Positions 1 to 9,286 are shown, counted from the first letter of the stretch. The stretch is 64,000 nucleotides of DNA from Mycolicibacterium sp. P1-18 (GCF_008329535.1 NZ_NPKR01000004.1:310001-374000); one strand, 5' to 3'. Program-made: numbers and translations. The notes: generated from the sequence alone by a model not told the origin.

Positions 1-217
1 TCTGGGTCTTGGCCGCGGACCGGGCGCCGTAATTGGCCAGCGCGATGGCCACCAGGACGTCCACCGCGGTGATCAGCAGACCCGTCCAGAACATCCACCG
101 CATCGAGTCGGAGAACACGCCCCGACCGATGGTGAAGTACACCCCGAGGAAGATCGGCCCGACGATTCCGCCACACAGCAGCACCAGAAGCTGCGCCTTC
201 ACGTATCGCCCCACCAT
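1..217 (-). CDS. Small membrane protein, C-terminus cut by window edge
   Basis: An open frame runs from an ATG at 217 down to the left edge, 72 codons without a stop. A GAGGAG ribosome-binding sequence lies a few bases before the ATG, which supports this start. The protein begins MVGRYVKAQLLV and shows two hydrophobic segments (about residues 8-28 and 43-62), separated by a short charged loop, followed by a positively charged tail; this fits a small integral membrane protein with two helices. The family is not recognised. It lies 42 bases downstream of the PP2C phosphatase gene on the same strand and may be co-transcribed with it. The C-terminus is outside the window. Confidence 0.6.
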   Translation of the reverse strand, partial: MVGRYVKAQLLVLLCGGIVGPIFLGVYFTIGRGVFSDSMRWMFWTGLLITAVDVLVAIALANYGARSAAKTQ

Positions 218-258
218 CGCCACTCCTCGTCCTGGATGGGCCCGTCGTGGAGGTCAGA

Positions 259-1035
259 CTAGTCCGCGGCGGGCAGTTCCGGAATCTCGACGATCAGGAA
301 GGAGAAGTTGTCGTGGGCGCCGTTGCGACGGGTGGTCTCGATGATGGTGGCCGCCAACTCGTCGAGGTCGGACTCCGTGACGGCCTCCCGAAGCTCCTCG
401 GGTGACATCACCCCGCTGACGCCGTCGGAGCACAGCAGGTAGGTCCCCGCCTCGAGCGGGCGTACCTCCAGATGTGGCTGCACCGGCGGGACTTGACCAA
501 GGGACTGGGTGATGATGTTCGTCGGCCGGCCGTTGGTGTCGAACACCGAGTCGTCGATCGAGATTTGCGACAGCACTCCGCCGGTGATCGAGAAGACCGG
601 GCTATCACCGACGTTGAAGATGACGATGCCTTCGTCGAGCAGGCACACGCCGGCCACGGTCGTACCCAGCCCCTGCAGGTCGGCGTCCACCCCGACGGCG
701 CGCACCTGCTCGCTGGTCTCGACGAGGGTGTCGGCGATGTCGGTCGACGTGCGCCAGTCCGTCGACCGTTCGGAGATGACCGTCAGCGCCACCCGGCTGG
801 CCAGGTCGCCTCCCGCATGGCCGCCCATGCCGTCGGCCACCGCGCAGGTGAACGGCGCCGTGGGTGCGAAATCCATTGTGACGAGCGATCCTTCGCGCGT
901 CTGACTCAGCCACCCGGCAACCAGGATGGCGTCTTCGTTGCGTTTGCGCACCAGACCGAGATCGGTGAACGCACGCACGTTGATCACGGACAACCCGCAC
1001 CACCCTTTGTCGATTGACCTGCTCAGTCCGCTCAT
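259..1035 (-). CDS. PP2C-type serine/threonine protein phosphatase
   Basis: The product is a compact cytoplasmic PP2C (PPM) family metal-dependent phosphatase of about 250 residues that would remove phosphate from Ser/Thr. Visible family motifs in order are LVRKRNEDA (N-terminal RxxED metal motif), VADGMGGHAGG (the DGMGGH metal centre), LCSDGVSG, and GAHDNFSFLIVE at the C-terminus (final metal-binding DN). There is no membrane segment or sensor domain. The start is uncertain: the frame opens further to 1071, and a TTG at 996 (AAAGGG nine bases upstream) or GTG at 990 would place the start just before the conserved NVRAFTDLG. It is followed by the small membrane protein gene. No kinase gene is visible in the window, so its substrate is unknown. 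Confidence 0.85.
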   Translation of the reverse strand: MSGLSRSIDKGWCGLSVINVRAFTDLGLVRKRNEDAILVAGWLSQTREGSLVTMDFAPTAPFTCAVADGMGGHAGGDLASRVALTVISERSTDWRTSTDIADTLVETSEQVRAVGVDADLQGLGTTVAGVCLLDEGIVIFNVGDSPVFSITGGVLSQISIDDSVFDTNGRPTNIITQSLGQVPPVQPHLEVRPLEAGTYLLCSDGVSGVMSPEELREAVTESDLDELAATIIETTRRNGAHDNFSFLIVEIPELPAAD

Positions 1036-1116
1036 CGTGCCAGACCACGGGCAAATCGCAGCACAAGCCACGTCTGAGTGACCGAGCTTTGCGAATCGCA
1101 GGGTGCGAACGCGAAA

Positions 1117-1146
1117 GCGGCGCCCACCCTTTCGGGTGAGCGCCGC
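1117..1146 (-). terminator. Rho-independent terminator after tuf
   Basis: A 13-base stem (GCGGCGCTCACCC with GGGTGGGCGCCGC, one G-U pair) closes a four-base GAAA loop and is followed on the minus strand by TTTCGC. It lies 47 bases after the tuf stop codon and would end the rpsL-rpsG-fusA-tuf transcript. Confidence 0.85.
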
Positions 1147-1192
1147 TGTACGACTAGATTCAGATCACTTAGAGGATCCCCGTAGGCGGAGC

Positions 1193-2383
1193 CTACTTAA
1201 TGATCTTGGTAACGCGTCCTGCGCCGACGGTCTTGCCGCCCTCGCGGATCGCAAACCGCAGACCCTCGTCCATGGCGACCGGCTGGATCAGCTTCACGCC
1301 GATGTCGACGTTGTCGCCGGGCATGACGATGTCGGTGCCCTCGGGGAGGGTGACGACGCCGGTCACGTCCGTGGTGCGGAAGTAGAACTGCGGACGGTAG
1401 TTCGACAGGAACGGCTTGTGACGGCCGCCTTCTTCCTTGGACAGGATGTAGACGCTGCCCTCGAACTCGGTGTGCGGCGTGGTGGTGCCGGGCTTGACCA
1501 CGACCTGGCCACGCTCGACGTCCTCACGCTTGACACCACGGACCAGCAGGCCGACGTTGTCGCCCGCCATGCCCTGGTCCAGCAGCTTGCGGAACATCTC
1601 GACGCCGGTGACGGTGGTCTTGGTGACCGTCGGCTTGATGCCGACGATCTCGACCTCTTCGTTGACGTTGATCACGCCACGCTCGACACGGCCGGTGACG
1701 ACGGTGCCACGACCGGTGATCGTGAAGACGTCCTCGACGGGCATGAGGAACGGCTTGTCGGTCTCACGGACCGGGTCCGGGATCGACTCGTCGACGGCGT
1801 CCATGAGGTCCTCGACGGACTTGACCCACTTCTCGTCGCCCTCGAGCGCCTTGAGCGCCGAGACCTGGATGACGGGGGCTTCCTCGTCGAAGTCCTGGGC
1901 GGCCAGCAGTTCGCGGACCTCCATCTCGACGAGCTCGAGGAGCTCCTCGTCCTCGACCATGTCGGCCTTGTTCAGCGCGACCAGGATGTAGGGCACGCCG
2001 ACCTGACGGGCGAGCAGCACGTGCTCCTTCGTCTGGGGCATGGGGCCGTCGGTCGCGGCGACCACGAGGATCGCACCGTCCATCTGGGCGGCACCGGTGA
2101 TCATGTTCTTGATGTAGTCAGCGTGACCGGGGGCGTCGACGTGTGCGTAGTGACGCTTCTCGGTCTGGTACTCAACATGCGAGATGTTGATGGTGATGCC
2201 GCGCTCGCGCTCTTCGGGTGCATTGTCGATCTGATCGAATGCGCGCGATTCGTTCAACGCCGGGTACTTGTCGTGCAGAACCTTGGTGATTGCTGCAGTC
2301 AACGTGGTCTTGCCGTGGTCAACGTGACCGATGGTCCCGATGTTGACGTGCGGCTTGGTCCGCTCGAACTTCGCCTTCGCCAC
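1193..2383 (-). CDS. tuf: Elongation factor Tu
   Basis: Full-length EF-Tu (396 aa), the GTPase that delivers aminoacyl-tRNA to the ribosomal A site. The G1 loop GHVDHGKT is at residues 19-26, followed by the G2 region RGITIN, G3 DAPGH, G4 NKAD and G5 SAL; domains 2 and 3 are complete and end in [10 protein letters not shown]. The start codon is GTG at 2383 with AGGAGG eight bases upstream. It is the last gene of the rpsL-rpsG-fusA-tuf string, 95 bases after fusA, and is followed by a strong hairpin terminator. Near-certain call; only one tuf copy is seen here. Confidence 0.99.
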   Translation of the reverse strand: MAKAKFERTKPHVNIGTIGHVDHGKTTLTAAITKVLHDKYPALNESRAFDQIDNAPEERERGITINISHVEYQTEKRHYAHVDAPGHADYIKNMITGAAQMDGAILVVAATDGPMPQTKEHVLLARQVGVPYILVALNKADMVEDEELLELVEMEVRELLAAQDFDEEAPVIQVSALKALEGDEKWVKSVEDLMDAVDESIPDPVRETDKPFLMPVEDVFTITGRGTVVTGRVERGVINVNEEVEIVGIKPTVTKTTVTGVEMFRKLLDQGMAGDNVGLLVRGVKREDVERGQVVVKPGTTTPHTEFEGSVYILSKEEGGRHKPFLSNYRPQFYFRTTDVTGVVTLPEGTDIVMPGDNVDIGVKLIQPVAMDEGLRFAIREGGKTVGAGRVTKIIK

Positions 2384-2478
2384 TTCTGTGTCCTCCTGGA
2401 CTTTGTTGGTGCTTGTTTAAAGGTAGGTCTGTTTTCAGTTGTGTGGTCGCCGCGAGGCTACCCGGTGTTGCCCAGTGG

Positions 2479-4581
2479 TTACTGGCCGGTGGCCTTCGCG
2501 ATGATCTCCTTCGACACGTTCGCCGGAACTTCGGCGTACGAGTCGAACACCATGGAGTAGTTCGCCCGGCCCTGGGTCTTCGACCGAAGGTCTCCGACGT
2601 AACCGAACATCTCCGACAGTGGCACAGTAGCCCGCACGACGCGGGCCCCACTGCGCTCCTCCATGGCTTGGATCTGACCACGGCGGGAGTTGAGGTCGCC
2701 GATCACTTCACCCATGTAGTCCTCGGGCGTGGTGACCTCGACGGCCATGACGGGCTCGAGGATGGTCGGCTGGGCTTGCGCCGCAGCCTTCTTGAGCACC
2801 TGCGAGCCGGCGATCTTGAACGCCATCTCCGAGGAGTCGACGTCGTGGTACGCGCCGTCGAGCAGGGTCAGCTTGACGTTCACCAACGGGTAGCCCGCGA
2901 GCACGCCGTACTGCATGGCGTCCTGCGCACCGGCGTCGACCGACGGGATGTACTCGCGCGGGATGCGACCGCCGCTGACCTTGTTCTCGAACTCGTAGGT
3001 CGCGCCGTCTTCGCCGGTGAAGGGCTCGATGCTGACGAGCACCTTGGCGAACTGGCCGGAGCCACCCGTCTGCTTCTTGTGGGTGAACTCGACCTTCTCG
3101 ACCTTGCGCTTGATGGTCTCCTTGTAGGCGACCTGCGGCTTGCCGACGTTGGCCTCGACCTTGAACTCGCGGCGCATGCGGTCGACCAGGATGTCGAGGT
3201 GAAGCTCGCCCATGCCGCCGATGACGGTCTGGCCGGTCTCGTTGTCCTGGTGAACCTTGAACGTCGGGTCTTCCTCGGCCAGCTTCTGAATGGCCAGGGA
3301 CAGCTTCTCCTGGTCACTCTTCGTCTTGGGCTCGATGGCGACCTCGATGACCGGATCCGGGAAGGTCATCGATTCGAGTACGACCTGCTGCTGCGGGTCG
3401 CTCAGGGTGTCACCGGTGGTGGTGTCCTTGAGCCCGATGACCGCGTAGATGTGGCCGGCGGCGGCCGTCTCGACCGGGTTCTCCTTGTTGGAGTGCATCT
3501 GGAACAGCTTGCCCAGACGCTCCTTCTTGCCCTTGGTCGCGTTGATGACCTGGGCGCCGGAGTCGACCTTGCCGGAGTACACGCGGACGTAGGTGAGCTT
3601 GCCGAAGAACGGGTGGGTCGCAACCTTGAACGCCAGCGCCGAGAACGGCTCCGAGGTGGACGGCTTGCGGGTGACCAGTTCGTCTTCCTTGCCCGGCACG
3701 TGGCCGGTCACGGACTCGACGTCCAAGGGCGAGGGCAGGTAGTCGATGACGGCGTCGAGCATGGGCTGAACGCCCTTGTTCTTGAACGCACTGCCGCACA
3801 GCACCGGGTAGATCTCGGAGTTGACGACCATCTTGCGGATGGCGCCCTTGATCTCCTCGACCGTGAGCTCTTCGCCACCGAAGTACTTCTCGAGCAGAGC
3901 CTCGTCGGTCTCGGCGACCGTCTCGAGGAGCTTGGTGCGGTACTCCGCGGCCTGCTCCTGGAGCTCTTCGGGGATGTCGATGGTCTCGTAGGTCTCGCCG
4001 AGCTTGGTCTCGCCGCGCCAGACCTTGGCCTTCATCTCGACCAGGTCGACGATGCCCTCGAAGCCACCCTCGGAACCGATGGGGAGCTGGATGGGCAGCG
4101 CGCGGGCGCCGAGGCGCTCCTCGATGGTGCGCACGGTGAAGTAGAAGTCCGCACCGATCTTGTCCATCTTGTTGACGAAGCAGATGCGCGGCACGTCGTA
4201 CTTGTCGGCCTGGCGCCAGACCTGCTCGGACTGCGGCTCGACGCCTTCCTTGCCGTCGAAGACGGCTACGGCGCCGTCGAGGACGCGTAGGCTTCGCTCC
4301 ACCTCGACGGTGAAGTCGACGTGCCCGGGGGTGTCGATGATGTTGATCTGGTTGCCATCCCAGAAGCAGGTGGTAGCGGCCGAGGTAATGGTGATACCCC
4401 GCTCCTGCTCCTGCTCCATCCAGTCCATCGTGGCGGCGCCGTCGTGCACCTCACCGATCTTGTAGCTGATACCGGTGTAGTAGAGGATGCGCTCGGTTGT
4501 CGTCGTCTTACCGGCATCGATGTGCGCCATGATGCCGATATTGCGGACCTTGGTGAGGTCGGTGAGCACGTCCTGTGCCAC
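2479..4581 (-). CDS. fusA: Elongation factor G
   Basis: Full-length EF-G (700 aa), the GTPase that drives translocation of tRNA and mRNA after peptide-bond formation. G-domain motifs [31 protein letters not shown] and NKMDKIG are all present, and the C-terminal domains IV-V (including [14 protein letters not shown] and the tail [18 protein letters not shown]) are intact. Start is GTG at 4581 with a GGGAAG ribosome-binding sequence. It lies between rpsG and tuf in the standard str operon order, transcribed from the rpsL side. Confidence 0.99.
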   Translation of the reverse strand: MAQDVLTDLTKVRNIGIMAHIDAGKTTTTERILYYTGISYKIGEVHDGAATMDWMEQEQERGITITSAATTCFWDGNQINIIDTPGHVDFTVEVERSLRVLDGAVAVFDGKEGVEPQSEQVWRQADKYDVPRICFVNKMDKIGADFYFTVRTIEERLGARALPIQLPIGSEGGFEGIVDLVEMKAKVWRGETKLGETYETIDIPEELQEQAAEYRTKLLETVAETDEALLEKYFGGEELTVEEIKGAIRKMVVNSEIYPVLCGSAFKNKGVQPMLDAVIDYLPSPLDVESVTGHVPGKEDELVTRKPSTSEPFSALAFKVATHPFFGKLTYVRVYSGKVDSGAQVINATKGKKERLGKLFQMHSNKENPVETAAAGHIYAVIGLKDTTTGDTLSDPQQQVVLESMTFPDPVIEVAIEPKTKSDQEKLSLAIQKLAEEDPTFKVHQDNETGQTVIGGMGELHLDILVDRMRREFKVEANVGKPQVAYKETIKRKVEKVEFTHKKQTGGSGQFAKVLVSIEPFTGEDGATYEFENKVSGGRIPREYIPSVDAGAQDAMQYGVLAGYPLVNVKLTLLDGAYHDVDSSEMAFKIAGSQVLKKAAAQAQPTILEPVMAVEVTTPEDYMGEVIGDLNSRRGQIQAMEERSGARVVRATVPLSEMFGYVGDLRSKTQGRANYSMVFDSYAEVPANVSKEIIAKATGQ

Positions 4582-4659
4582 GGCGTCTTCCCACTCTTTC
4601 TTGCTTGTTGGTTGTTGATGTTCGACCGGCGGCCGGCTAGCGCCCGCCGCCGGTGGCGA

Positions 4660-5130
4660 TCACCAGCGGTAGTGCGCGAATGCCCGGTTTGCTTCGGCCA
4701 TCTTGTGAGTGTCCTCGCGTCGCTTGACGGCGGCACCCAGGCCATTGCTCGCGTCGAGCAATTCGTTGGCCAGGCGTTCGACCATGGTCTTCTCGCGGCG
4801 TTGCTTGGAGAAGCCGACCAGCCAGCGCAGCGCCAGCGTGGTGGACCGCTCCGGGCGGACCTCGACGGGCACCTGGTAGGTGGCGCCACCGACGCGACGG
4901 CTGCGAACCTCGAGGGCGGGCTTCACGTTGTCGAGAGCACGCTTGAGGGTAACGACCGGATCGGTACCGGTCTTGTCACGAGCTTGTTCGAGCGCTCCAT
5001 ACACAATGCGTTCTGCGAGGGATTTCTTCCCGTCCAGCAGAACCTTGTTGACGAGCTGCGTGACCAGCTGCGAACCGTAGACCGGATCGTTGACCAGCGG
5101 CCGCTTGGGTGCGGGCCCCTTACGCGGCAT
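4660..5130 (-). CDS. rpsG: 30S ribosomal protein S7
   Basis: 156-residue S7 beginning [20 protein letters not shown] and ending [13 protein letters not shown], the usual actinobacterial length. S7 binds the 3' major domain of 16S rRNA and nucleates assembly of the 30S head; in other bacteria it can act as a translational repressor of its operon. Its ATG overlaps the TAA stop of rpsL by one base (TAATG), a typical coupling arrangement. Confidence 0.99.
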   Translation of the reverse strand: MPRKGPAPKRPLVNDPVYGSQLVTQLVNKVLLDGKKSLAERIVYGALEQARDKTGTDPVVTLKRALDNVKPALEVRSRRVGGATYQVPVEVRPERSTTLALRWLVGFSKQRREKTMVERLANELLDASNGLGAAVKRREDTHKMAEANRAFAHYRW

Positions 5131-5504
5131 TAGCTCTTCTCCTTCTTGGCGCCGTAGCGGCTCCGTGCCTGCTTGCGGCTCTTGACGCCCTGGGTGTCGA
5201 GCGAACCGCGGATGATCTTGTAGCGCACACCGGGAAGGTCCTTCACACGGCCTCCACGAACCAGCACCATCGAGTGCTCCTGCAGGTTGTGGCCTTCGCC
5301 CGGGATGTAGGCGGTGACCTCAACCCCGGTGGTCAGCTTCACGCGCGCCACCTTCCGAAGTGCCGAGTTCGGCTTCTTCGGGGTGGTGGTGTAGACGCGG
5401 GTGCAGACGCCGCGGCGCTGCGGGCTGCCCTTGAGGGCCGCGGTCTTGACCTTGGCAATCTTGTCCCGGCGACCCTTGCGGACCAGCTGGTTGATGGTTG
5501 GCAT
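5130..5504 (-). CDS. rpsL: 30S ribosomal protein S12
   Basis: 124-residue S12 beginning [15 protein letters not shown], a component of the 30S decoding centre. Lysines at positions 43 (in TTPKKPNS) and 88 (in GGRVKDLPG), the classical streptomycin-resistance positions, are both wild type. The ATG is preceded by AGGAAG at a good distance. It is the first gene of the str operon; a candidate promoter lies about 90 bases upstream. Confidence 0.99.
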   Translation of the reverse strand: MPTINQLVRKGRRDKIAKVKTAALKGSPQRRGVCTRVYTTTPKKPNSALRKVARVKLTTGVEVTAYIPGEGHNLQEHSMVLVRGGRVKDLPGVRYKIIRGSLDTQGVKSRKQARSRYGAKKEKS

Positions 5505-5811
5505 GTACCGGCTTCCTGTGTTGCTTCGAAACTGCTCTGCTGTTCAAACGGTCGGTCTCAAGTCTGTGTACTGCGGTTACGCCCTGCCGTACTACCCCGC
5601 GGCCGGGTGTGTCGCACGCGCTCGCGCACCGAATCTCGTCGATGCGTCGTGGACATGCGAATTGGCCCGGCGTGCAGGCTTGCTCGAGGGCATCACAGCC
5701 CCAAGCGCCCTATCGGCCAGGCACGATCGACCACGATACCCGTCCGCGGGGGCTCGGGTCAAAGCGCGCCGACCCCGCCCCCGACCTGGGTGCTTCTAGG
5801 CGCTCAGACCG
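5505..5811. other. Non-coding region upstream of rpsL
   Basis: About 300 bases between the rpsL start and a tandem repeat at the end of the TetR gene. It contains the rpsL leader (ribosome-binding site just before 5504) and a candidate promoter at 5589-5616. Open frames across it lack ribosome-binding sites and family features. Nothing else was recognised. Confidence 0.5.
5589..5616 (-). promoter_or_regulatory. Candidate rpsL (str operon) promoter
   Basis: On the minus strand a TGCGAC box (5616-5611) and a TAGTAC box (5594-5589) are separated by 16 bases, roughly 90 bases upstream of the rpsL start. The -10 box matches the mycobacterial TANNNT pattern; the -35 is weak. This is inferred from sequence alone. 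Confidence 0.4.
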
Positions 5812-5875
5812 GCACTCCGCTCTTCGCGCAAGCGCTCATCGCGACACTCTGCTCTTCGCGCAAGCGCTCATCGCC
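5812..5875. repeat. Two tandem 32-bp repeat units
   Basis: Two adjacent 32-bp units (5812-5843 and 5844-5875) share an identical 24-base core at 5819-5842 and 5851-5874, containing CTCTTCGCGCAAGCGCTCAT. The second unit includes the last codons and stop of the TetR gene (stop at 5868-5870), so the duplication begins inside a coding region and extends into the intergenic space towards rpsL. Confidence 0.85.
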
Positions 5876-6479
5876 TCTCCATGCCGACCGCCAGCCTCAG
5901 CACCATGTCGGTAAAGACGGCGTCGGTGTCGATCGCGTCCATCACGCCCGTCATCTCCAGCAGCACGAACCCGTGCAGCGCCGACCAGAACTCCAGGGCC
6001 GCGAAGAATCCGTCCTCACCCTCCAGCCCGAAGGAGGCGAGCACCGCGATCACCGGCTCGGCCGCGGCACGCGTCGCCGCGGTGTACTCCGGGTCGTCAC
6101 CGCCCAGGGGCATCCGGGTGAACGCCGAATACCGGCCGGGATGGTGGTGGGCGTAGCTGCGGTAGGCGCTGGCCATCGCGACCACCGCGTCGTCCCTGGT
6201 CCGCCCGTCCCCGACGGTGTTGAGCATGCCGATGATGTCTTCGATGACGCGCATCCGGACCGTGCGACGCAGGTCCTCGAGGCTGTCGACGTGGTTGTAC
6301 AGCGACGGGCCCTTGGTGCCCAGTTGCATGGCGAGGGCGTTGATGGTCAACGCGTCCCAGCCCTCGCGGTCCAGGAACGTCAACGCGGCGTTCACGATCG
6401 CGTCGCGGCTGAGCTTGGTGGCCCTGGCCGGCGGGCGCGCCCTGCCCGTGCCGGATGTCGACTCCGACCGAGCTGCCAT
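5868..6479 (-). CDS. TetR family transcriptional regulator
   Basis: A 203-residue TetR-type repressor. The N-terminal helix-turn-helix is clear (SRDAIVNAAL followed by WDALTINALA and KGPSLYNHVD), and the C-terminal part resembles the WHG-type ligand domain (ALEFWSALHGFVLLEM). The frame opens up to 6527, but ATG at 6479 is preceded by GAAGGA about ten bases upstream and gives a normal N-terminus, so it is preferred. Its position upstream of rpsL matches Rv0681 of M. tuberculosis. Its target is unknown; it could control the DUF3558 lipoprotein genes just upstream on the same strand, or itself. Confidence 0.85.
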   Translation of the reverse strand: MAARSESTSGTGRARPPARATKLSRDAIVNAALTFLDREGWDALTINALAMQLGTKGPSLYNHVDSLEDLRRTVRMRVIEDIIGMLNTVGDGRTRDDAVVAMASAYRSYAHHHPGRYSAFTRMPLGGDDPEYTAATRAAAEPVIAVLASFGLEGEDGFFAALEFWSALHGFVLLEMTGVMDAIDTDAVFTDMVLRLAVGMERR

Positions 6480-6566
6480 GGGTTTGCGTCCTTCGCATTC
6501 GACGGATGAACATCGCGTGTCCTGCACGAGGACGGCGACTGACTGTAACCCGCCGCCCTGGGCGGG

Positions 6567-7079
6567 TCAGTTCACTCTGTCCTGGCTGAGCTGGGCGAGC
6601 GTCCCGGTGATCGAGCACAGATCGGGCAGCTTGCCAGGGTTCCCGGTCTGCACCGACCAGGTGATGACGTCGCCGCCCTTGGCGACGTAGACGCTGCAGG
6701 CGTTGTCGTCTCTGGCCTGGAACCCCTTGTTGCCGTTGACCTCCACCTCGGTGATGCTGCGGCCGGTGTTGCGCTCCAGCGTCCGCTCGGCGTCCAGGTC
6801 GCTGCCGCGGTACCACCACGTGGACAGGCCCATGCCCAGTTCGACGTCTCCGATGGCGGTGTTCTCCTGCCAGAAGCAGCCGGCGTCGTTGAGCACCACC
6901 CTGGTGAACAGGGTGCCGCCGGCGGCCGTGGCCACGTCGGCGTCGTCGACCCCGTTGCAGTCGGCGCTGCGGAACTCCGCGCCGGCACTCGACGACGGCG
7001 CGGCGCTCGGCGCGGTCGTCGGCGACCCGCACGCCACGACCGCGCAGCCGGTCGCCAGCAACGGCAGAATCCGGATCAC
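6567..7079 (-). CDS. DUF3558-like lipoprotein (second of a pair)
   Basis: 170-residue predicted exported lipoprotein. It begins VIRILPLLATGCAVVACGS, a short signal peptide ending in the lipobox VVAC, then a Ser/Ala-rich linker and a domain with conserved cysteines (SADCNGVDD, DAGCFWQE, DDNACSVYV, PDLCSITG) typical of DUF3558 proteins of actinobacteria. The start is GTG at 7079, overlapping the TGA of the preceding gene in a GTGA junction, so the two are probably translated in coupled fashion. A much longer frame reaches 7544 but runs through the neighbour in another phase. The molecular role of DUF3558 proteins is not known to me. Confidence 0.75.
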   Translation of the reverse strand: MIRILPLLATGCAVVACGSPTTAPSAAPSSSAGAEFRSADCNGVDDADVATAAGGTLFTRVVLNDAGCFWQENTAIGDVELGMGLSTWWYRGSDLDAERTLERNTGRSITEVEVNGNKGFQARDDNACSVYVAKGGDVITWSVQTGNPGKLPDLCSITGTLAQLSQDRVN

Positions 7080-7615
7080 GAGTCCGCCGACAGGGTGGCC
7101 GTCAGAAGCGTCTCGGCGTCCGCGCACGCGTCGCCTACGCTCTGCCGGAACTGCACCCACCAGGTCAGGACCCCCGACCCGGCGGCCGCCGTCGCCGCGC
7201 AGGCGTTGGGGCTGGTGGGCCGCTGGGCCAGGAAGGCCGGGTGTCTCGCCACCGTCTTCTCCTGCGGGTGCGCACCCCGGCCGACGGCGACGTCGCGCTC
7301 CCGGTCGAGGCTGCCGTGTTCGAACCAGGTGAAGACGACGTCGACGACGCCCGCGTCGGTCGACAGGACGTACTGGCAGACGGCGCCGCTGAAGGGCTTG
7401 ACCACGTTGGTCGCGCCCAGCAGCTGCGTGAGCGCGTCGTCGTCGAGCAGCCCACAGCGGTCGTCGACGAATCCGTAGCTCCGGTCCGCATTGGGCACGG
7501 TCGCGCGGGCCCGTTCGGCAACCCCGACGACGGTGTGGGAGCACGCCGCGACGGCCACCACCGCCGCCGTCGCCGCGACGACTGCGGTGGCGCTTCGTCG
7601 GGTCGGCGCACGCAT
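7076..7615 (-). CDS. DUF3558-like lipoprotein (first of a pair)
   Basis: About 179 residues; a signal peptide (MRAPTRRSATAVVAA) ends at the lipobox VAAC, which predicts a lipid-anchored envelope protein. The mature part has the same cysteine pattern as its downstream neighbour (DDRCGLLDD, GAVCQYVLS, SPNACAAT, GDACADAET) and ends LLTATLSADS. An ATG three codons upstream (7624) is an alternative start. It overlaps the next gene by GTGA. The two proteins look like diverged duplicates of one DUF3558-type domain. It is divergent from the DUF3060 pair starting at 7727. Confidence 0.72.
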   Translation of the reverse strand: MRAPTRRSATAVVAATAAVVAVAACSHTVVGVAERARATVPNADRSYGFVDDRCGLLDDDALTQLLGATNVVKPFSGAVCQYVLSTDAGVVDVVFTWFEHGSLDRERDVAVGRGAHPQEKTVARHPAFLAQRPTSPNACAATAAAGSGVLTWWVQFRQSVGDACADAETLLTATLSADS

Positions 7616-7726
7616 GGTGTGCACACGCTACCCAGCGACAACGGCCGAAGTGCCGTCACCGGCAGCCTTGCGCGACGTAGAGTCTGGCGAAGACCGATCA
7701 GGGCTGCGCCGCAAAGGGGAACCACC

Positions 7727-8104
7727 GTGGGCTGGAAAGCGTCGAGCACGTCGTTGGGGGTCAGCGTGGTGGCGGTTCTCGGCACGCTGGTGGCCGCCGC
7801 ACCTGCCGCTCAGGCGAAGAACGGTGACACCCACGTCACCGGCCAGGGCGTGGTTCAGACCCTGGACTGCAACGACTCCACGCTGATCGTCGTGGGCACC
7901 GGCAACAACATCACCGCCGTCGGCACGTGCTGGGGCGTCTCGGTGCAGGGCTCGTCGAACGTCATCGTGGTCGACAACGTGATCAACGACATCACCGTCT
8001 ACGGGTTCGACCAGACGGTGCTCTATCACCAGGGCGAACCGCTGGTATGGGATCGCGGCCGCGAATTGGGGATGACCAACCGCATCGATCGGGTACCCGT
8101 CTAG
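7727..8104 (+). CDS. Exported DUF3060-like protein
   Basis: 125 residues. The start is GTG at 7727, with AAAGGGGA six bases upstream; longer frames reach back to 7241 but lie antisense to the DUF3558 gene. An N-terminal signal peptide ends near AAQA-KNGD, so the protein should be secreted or envelope-located. The mature part is a repetitive beta-type sequence (LIVVGTGNNITAVGTC, then VQGSSNVIVVDNV) typical of DUF3060, with two cysteines. Two bases separate it from the next DUF3060 gene. Orientation and length match the Rv0680c position in M. tuberculosis. Function unknown. Confidence 0.75.
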   Translation: MGWKASSTSLGVSVVAVLGTLVAAAPAAQAKNGDTHVTGQGVVQTLDCNDSTLIVVGTGNNITAVGTCWGVSVQGSSNVIVVDNVINDITVYGFDQTVLYHQGEPLVWDRGRELGMTNRIDRVPV

Positions 8105-8106
8105 GC

Positions 8107-8511
8107 ATGCGCGCGCGTTCCCTCCGACTCGTCGGTTCAGTGGCCGCCGTTGCCGCGGTGGGGGCGACGGGGCTGGCTGGCTGTTCCGACTCGGGAGCGC
8201 CGACGGTGTCGGCGGGGTCGTCGGGCGTGCAGGTCGAGATCGCCAACACCATCAACTACGGCTCGGTCGGGACCACCGCCGAGATCGACTGCGCCGGTGG
8301 CAAGTCGCTGACGGTCGGCGGTTCCAACAACACGCTGACGGTGAAGGGCACGTGCTCGAACGTCAACGTCGGAGGTGCCGACAACCGGCTGACCTTCGAC
8401 GAGATCGCCGACGCACTCAACGTCGTCGGCCTGAACAACACCGTCAGCTACTCGACCGGCCAACCGAAGGTCAACGACACCGGATCGGGCAACTCGATCA
8501 GGAAGGGCTGA
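8107..8511 (+). CDS. DUF3060-like lipoprotein
   Basis: 134 residues. Signal peptide MRARSLRLVGSVAAV ends in a good lipobox (LAGC-SDS), so it is predicted to be lipid-anchored outside the membrane. The mature domain repeats short beta-forming units such as LTVGGSNNTLTVKGTC, NVGGADNRLTFDEI and VVGLNNTVSYSTG, as in its upstream neighbour. The ATG lies two bases after the previous stop, indicating one operon. Position and orientation match Rv0679c of M. tuberculosis. It is convergent with echA5, whose stop lies two bases away. Confidence 0.78.
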   Translation: MRARSLRLVGSVAAVAAVGATGLAGCSDSGAPTVSAGSSGVQVEIANTINYGSVGTTAEIDCAGGKSLTVGGSNNTLTVKGTCSNVNVGGADNRLTFDEIADALNVVGLNNTVSYSTGQPKVNDTGSGNSIRKG

Positions 8512-8512
8512 G

Positions 8513-9286
8513 TCAGGCGCTGGTGCCGTGCCGGCCGGCGCCGTCGGCGAATCGCCGTGCCCCGGAGAGTGATTCGGATGCGACGCGGGACATGCTGCCG
8601 AATTCCACGTCCATCGCCTCGGTCTCCGACATGCCCCACTGACCCAGCGCCGAGAGCCGGTCGGCGCGCAGGCACTGCTGCGGCAGGGCAGCCAGCTCGC
8701 CCGCGAGCGTCTCCGCGGCCTGACGCGCCTGCCCGTGCGGCACCACGCGATTGGCCAGTCCGATCGCGAACGCCTCACTGGCGTCGACGCTGCGGCCGGT
8801 GAGGATCAGGTCCATGGCGCGGCTGTGCCCGATCAGGCGCGGCAGCCGGACGGTGCCGCCGTCGATCAGCGGCACGCCCCAGCGGCGGCAGAAGACCCCG
8901 AACACGGCGTCCTCCTCGACCACGCGCATGTCGCACCAGAGCGCGAGTTCGAGCCCACCGGCCACGGCGAATCCGCTCACCGCGGCGATGACGGGCTTGG
9001 ACAGCGTCATCCGCGACGGCCCCATCGGCCCGGGGCCGGTGCGGTGGACGGGGTTGGCCTCGGGCGTGCCGAAGGCCTTCAGATCGGCTCCGGCGCAGAA
9101 GGTTCCGTTGTCACCCCACAGCACGGCGACGGCGGCCTCGTCGTCGCGCTCGAACTCCTCGAACGCGGCGTGCAGTCCGGCGGCGGCGGGCCCGTTGACG
9201 GCGTTGCGCGCCTGCGGCCGGTTCATCACCACCGTCGTGACGGGCCCGTTGCGTTCCACCCGCACGCCCCCCGAGAAATCGGTCAT
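8513..9286 (-). CDS. echA5: Enoyl-CoA hydratase/isomerase family protein
   Basis: 257-residue crotonase-fold protein. The oxyanion-hole segments NGTFCAGADLKAFG and AVSGFAVAGGLELALWCDM are present, together with FCRRWGVPLIDGGTVRLPRL downstream, where catalytic acidic residues lie in true hydratases; here the usual Glu of the second site is not obvious, so hydratase versus other crotonase activity is open. The ATG overlaps the TGA of the PaaX-like gene (ATGA). It is the last gene of fadE8-echA4-paaX-like-echA5. The symbol follows the M. tuberculosis locus order (Rv0675). Confidence 0.85.
   Translation of the reverse strand: MTDFSGGVRVERNGPVTTVVMNRPQARNAVNGPAAAGLHAAFEEFERDDEAAVAVLWGDNGTFCAGADLKAFGTPEANPVHRTGPGPMGPSRMTLSKPVIAAVSGFAVAGGLELALWCDMRVVEEDAVFGVFCRRWGVPLIDGGTVRLPRLIGHSRAMDLILTGRSVDASEAFAIGLANRVVPHGQARQAAETLAGELAALPQQCLRADRLSALGQWGMSETEAMDVEFGSMSRVASESLSGARRFADGAGRHGTSA

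Noticed and set aside
2413..4290. 625-codon plus-strand frame opposite fusA
   Set aside because: Exact antisense of fusA; low-complexity translation and no start signals.
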